DNA of 8,483 nucleotides from an uncultured Carnobacterium sp. (GTDB lineage: Bacteria; Bacillota; Bacilli; Lactobacillales; Aerococcaceae): assembly GCA_905371865.1 (NCBI GenBank), contig CAJPNA010000055.1, positions 1 to 8,483 on the forward strand. The letters run 5' to 3'. A program made the translations under genes and the position numbers. Within the stretch, counting starts at the first letter, position 1; each line of letters starts with the position of its first letter. Positions 6,767 to 8,483 of the stretch are shown piece by piece. Below the pieces are notes generated by a model. It saw only the letters and a program-made list of their open reading frames with translations, did not search any database and had not been told where the DNA came from.

Positions 6767-8483
6767 ATGTCGAAAACTCGCGTATACGAATTAGCGAAAG
6801 AATTGAATGTGGCTAGTAAAGAAATTATTGAAAAAGCAAAAGAAGTAGGTATTTCATATAATAGTCATATGTCTACAATGGAAGAATCTGAAATCTCAAA
6901 AATTAAAGGAGCTTGGAATTCTAAGCCTGCTACTAAACCTGCAAAGGCTCCAAAGCAAGAAGTAAAATCTGCTCCAAAACAAGAAGCGAAAAAAGCTGAA
7001 ACTAAAAAAGTAGTTCCTAAGCAAGAATTCACGAAGAGAGAAGATCGCGCTCCAAAACAAGGACATCAAAAACAAAATCAAGAACGAAACCATTCTCACA
7101 ACCAAAGACGTCATGACCAAAATGATAAGAGAAATCAAGAACGTCCAAATCAAAAACAACAAAATGCGAATGGAAACCGTCCTTCATTTAAGAAAGAACC
7201 AGCACGTACTGAAGCTCATTCAAACCAACAAGGACAAGCAGAACGTCCTCGTAATAACCAAAAACAAAACAATAACAACGATCGTTTCGAATCACCAAGA
7301 AACAATCGTAATAACGAAAGAAGAAACCAACAACGTTATAGCGATTCTAACAATGATGGTTTCAGCAAGAAAAACCGCAACCAAAAAGGTAAAAAAGGTA
7401 ACCGTCGTGATGAACAAAAAACTAAACCAGCTGTTCCTGCACGTAAATTCCATGAATTACCAGATGTATTAGTATACACAGATGGTATGACTGTTGCTGA
7501 ATTAGCGAAGAAAATCAAACGTGAACCAGCAGAAATCATCAAAAAATTATTTTTACTAGGCGTAATGGCAACATTAAACCAAGGTCTATCAAAGGACGCT
7601 ATTGAATTATTGGCGGCTGACTACGGTATGGATGCTGAAGAAAAAATCGAAAAAGATATTTCTGATTTAGATGTGTATTTTGAAGAAGCAGCTTCTGAAA
7701 ACGTTGAAAGTACTGTACGTCCTCCAGTTGTAACTATCATGGGACACGTTGACCACGGTAAAACAACATTGCTTGACCAATTACGTAACTCTTCAGTTGT
7801 AGCGGGAGAAGCAGGGGGAATTACTCAACATATTGGTGCGTACCAAATCAAAATTGATGGAAAACCAATTACATTCTTAGATACTCCAGGTCACGCGGCC
7901 TTCACAACAATGCGTGCGCGTGGTGCGGACATCACTGATATTACAGTTATCGTAGTAGCAGCCGATGACGGTGTAATGCCACAAACAATCGAAGCAATTA
8001 ACCATGCAAAAGCTGCTGATGTTCCAATCATCGTGGCAGTAAATAAAATCGATAAACCTGCTGCAAACCCTGGACGCGTCATGCAAGAACTTTCAGATTT
8101 AGGACTTGTGCCTGAAGCATGGGGTGGGGACACAATTTTCGTTGAGATTTCAGCGAAATTCAACCAAAACATCGAAGAATTACTAGAAATGATTCTATTA
8201 GTTGCTGAAGTTCAAGAATTGAAAGCAAATCCTAACCGATTAGCTTTAGGTACTGTAATTGAAGCGCGTTTAGACAAATCAAAAGGACCTATCGCAACAT
8301 TATTGGTTCAAGAAGGAACTCTTAAAGTTGGGGATCCAATCGTTGTAGGGAACACATTCGGACGTGTACGTGTAATGGTGAATGACCAAGGACGCCGTGT
8401 GAAAACTGCTTTACCTGCGACTCCAGTTGAAATTACAGGTCTTAACGCTTCGCCTCAAGCTGGGGACCGCTTCGTAGTATTCG
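6767..8483 (+). CDS. infB: Translation initiation factor IF-2 (3' end outside the window)
   Basis: IF2 is the GTPase that brings formyl-Met-initiator tRNA to the 30S subunit and promotes 50S joining. 572 residues are visible and the frame is open at the right edge. A first IF2N module (MSKTRVYELAKELNV onward, ~1-50) is followed by a long basic, Asn/Gln/Arg-rich disordered linker (~52-225) with repeated APKQE units, then a second IF2N module (~226-295). The G domain carries G1 GHVDHGKT (326-333), a switch threonine T353 in GGITQH, G3 DTPGH (372-376), G4 NKID (426-429) and G5 SAK (462-464). Domain II begins near 490. The remaining part of domain II, domain III and the initiator-tRNA-binding C-terminal domain lie beyond the window. 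It is the last visible gene of the operon; rbfA usually follows in relatives. I see no convincing internal start for a shorter IF2 form. Confidence 0.97.
   Translation, partial: MSKTRVYELAKELNVASKEIIEKAKEVGISYNSHMSTMEESEISKIKGAWNSKPATKPAKAPKQEVKSAPKQEAKKAETKKVVPKQEFTKREDRAPKQGHQKQNQERNHSHNQRRHDQNDKRNQERPNQKQQNANGNRPSFKKEPARTEAHSNQQGQAERPRNNQKQNNNNDRFESPRNNRNNERRNQQRYSDSNNDGFSKKNRNQKGKKGNRRDEQKTKPAVPARKFHELPDVLVYTDGMTVAELAKKIKREPAEIIKKLFLLGVMATLNQGLSKDAIELLAADYGMDAEEKIEKDISDLDVYFEEAASENVESTVRPPVVTIMGHVDHGKTTLLDQLRNSSVVAGEAGGITQHIGAYQIKIDGKPITFLDTPGHAAFTTMRARGADITDITVIVVAADDGVMPQTIEAINHAKAADVPIIVAVNKIDKPAANPGRVMQELSDLGLVPEAWGGDTIFVEISAKFNQNIEELLEMILLVAEVQELKANPNRLALGTVIEARLDKSKGPIATLLVQEGTLKVGDPIVVGNTFGRVRVMVNDQGRRVKTALPATPVEITGLNASPQAGDRFVVF
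6947..6994 (+). repeat. Tandem 24-bp repeat in the infB linker
   Basis: Two adjacent 24-base units encode APKQEVKS and APKQEAKK (residues 61-76). Looser copies follow as VPKQEFTK (83-90) and APKQGHQK (95-102). This looks like in-frame duplication in the disordered IF2 linker, a region known to vary in length between strains and species. Confidence 0.6.

Noticed and set aside
6896..7162. Minus-strand 88-codon frame that looks like a membrane protein
   Set aside because: Its Leu/Phe/Ile richness is just the complement of the Lys/Asn/Gln-rich IF2 linker. It has no promoter or binding site of its own.
7113..7472. 119-codon open frame on the + strand inside infB
   Set aside because: It is the frame-shifted reading of the IF2 linker. 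The CAA/AAC/AAA-rich codons rarely make stops in that frame, and no ribosome binding site or family resemblance is seen.
7481..7490. Internal ATG in infB (Met241) as the start of a short IF2 form
   Set aside because: No Shine-Dalgarno lies at the right distance, and starting there would cut into the second IF2N module.
7891..8172. Minus-strand 93-codon frame opposite the IF2 G domain
   Set aside because: It is antisense to conserved GTPase motifs, whose codon choice explains the open frame. It has no start signals and no recognisable product.

Overview
The window is a stretch of core information-processing genes from a low-GC Gram-positive bacterium. All genes lie on the + strand, in the order polC – rimP – nusA – rnpM (ylxR) – ylxQ – infB, which is the classic Firmicutes arrangement. 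The AT-rich codon use, strong AGGAGG-type ribosome binding sites, a PolC-type replicase, a NusA that ends after its KH domains, and an IF2 with an Asn/Gln/Arg-rich linker all fit the Lactobacillales. My best guess is a Carnobacteriaceae/Enterococcaceae-like lineage, possibly Granulicatella. The order is a firm inference; the genus is only an impression.

Layout: positions 1-61 hold a long imperfect hairpin and the ribosome binding site of polC. They look like the junction to an upstream gene outside the window. polC (62-4396) is intact and carries all domains of a Gram-positive replicative polymerase with an active-looking proofreading site. The ~130-bp gap to rimP (4397-4527) is the densest regulatory stretch. 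It holds a 14-bp perfect palindrome, a second dyad that includes a -35 element, an extended -10 promoter, and then a strong intrinsic terminator lying between that promoter and rimP. rimP, nusA, rnpM and ylxQ follow with gaps of less than 20 bp or a short overlap. infB runs off the right edge after its G domain and the start of domain II.

How they work together: PolC copies the chromosome. The rimP operon couples transcription with building and starting ribosomes: RimP matures the 30S subunit, NusA controls pausing, termination and rRNA antitermination, RnpM modulates RNase P, YlxQ is an L7Ae-type RNA-binding protein, and IF2 brings initiator tRNA to the ribosome. The terminator in the leader suggests that NusA may limit expression of its own operon by attenuation, as reported for the equivalent Bacillus subtilis operon.

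I found no mobile element, CRISPR array, tRNA, rRNA or new multigene system. The parts worth a second look are small nucleic-acid structures: the promoter/attenuator region, two mutually exclusive hairpins at the end of nusA, and the hairpin in front of polC.
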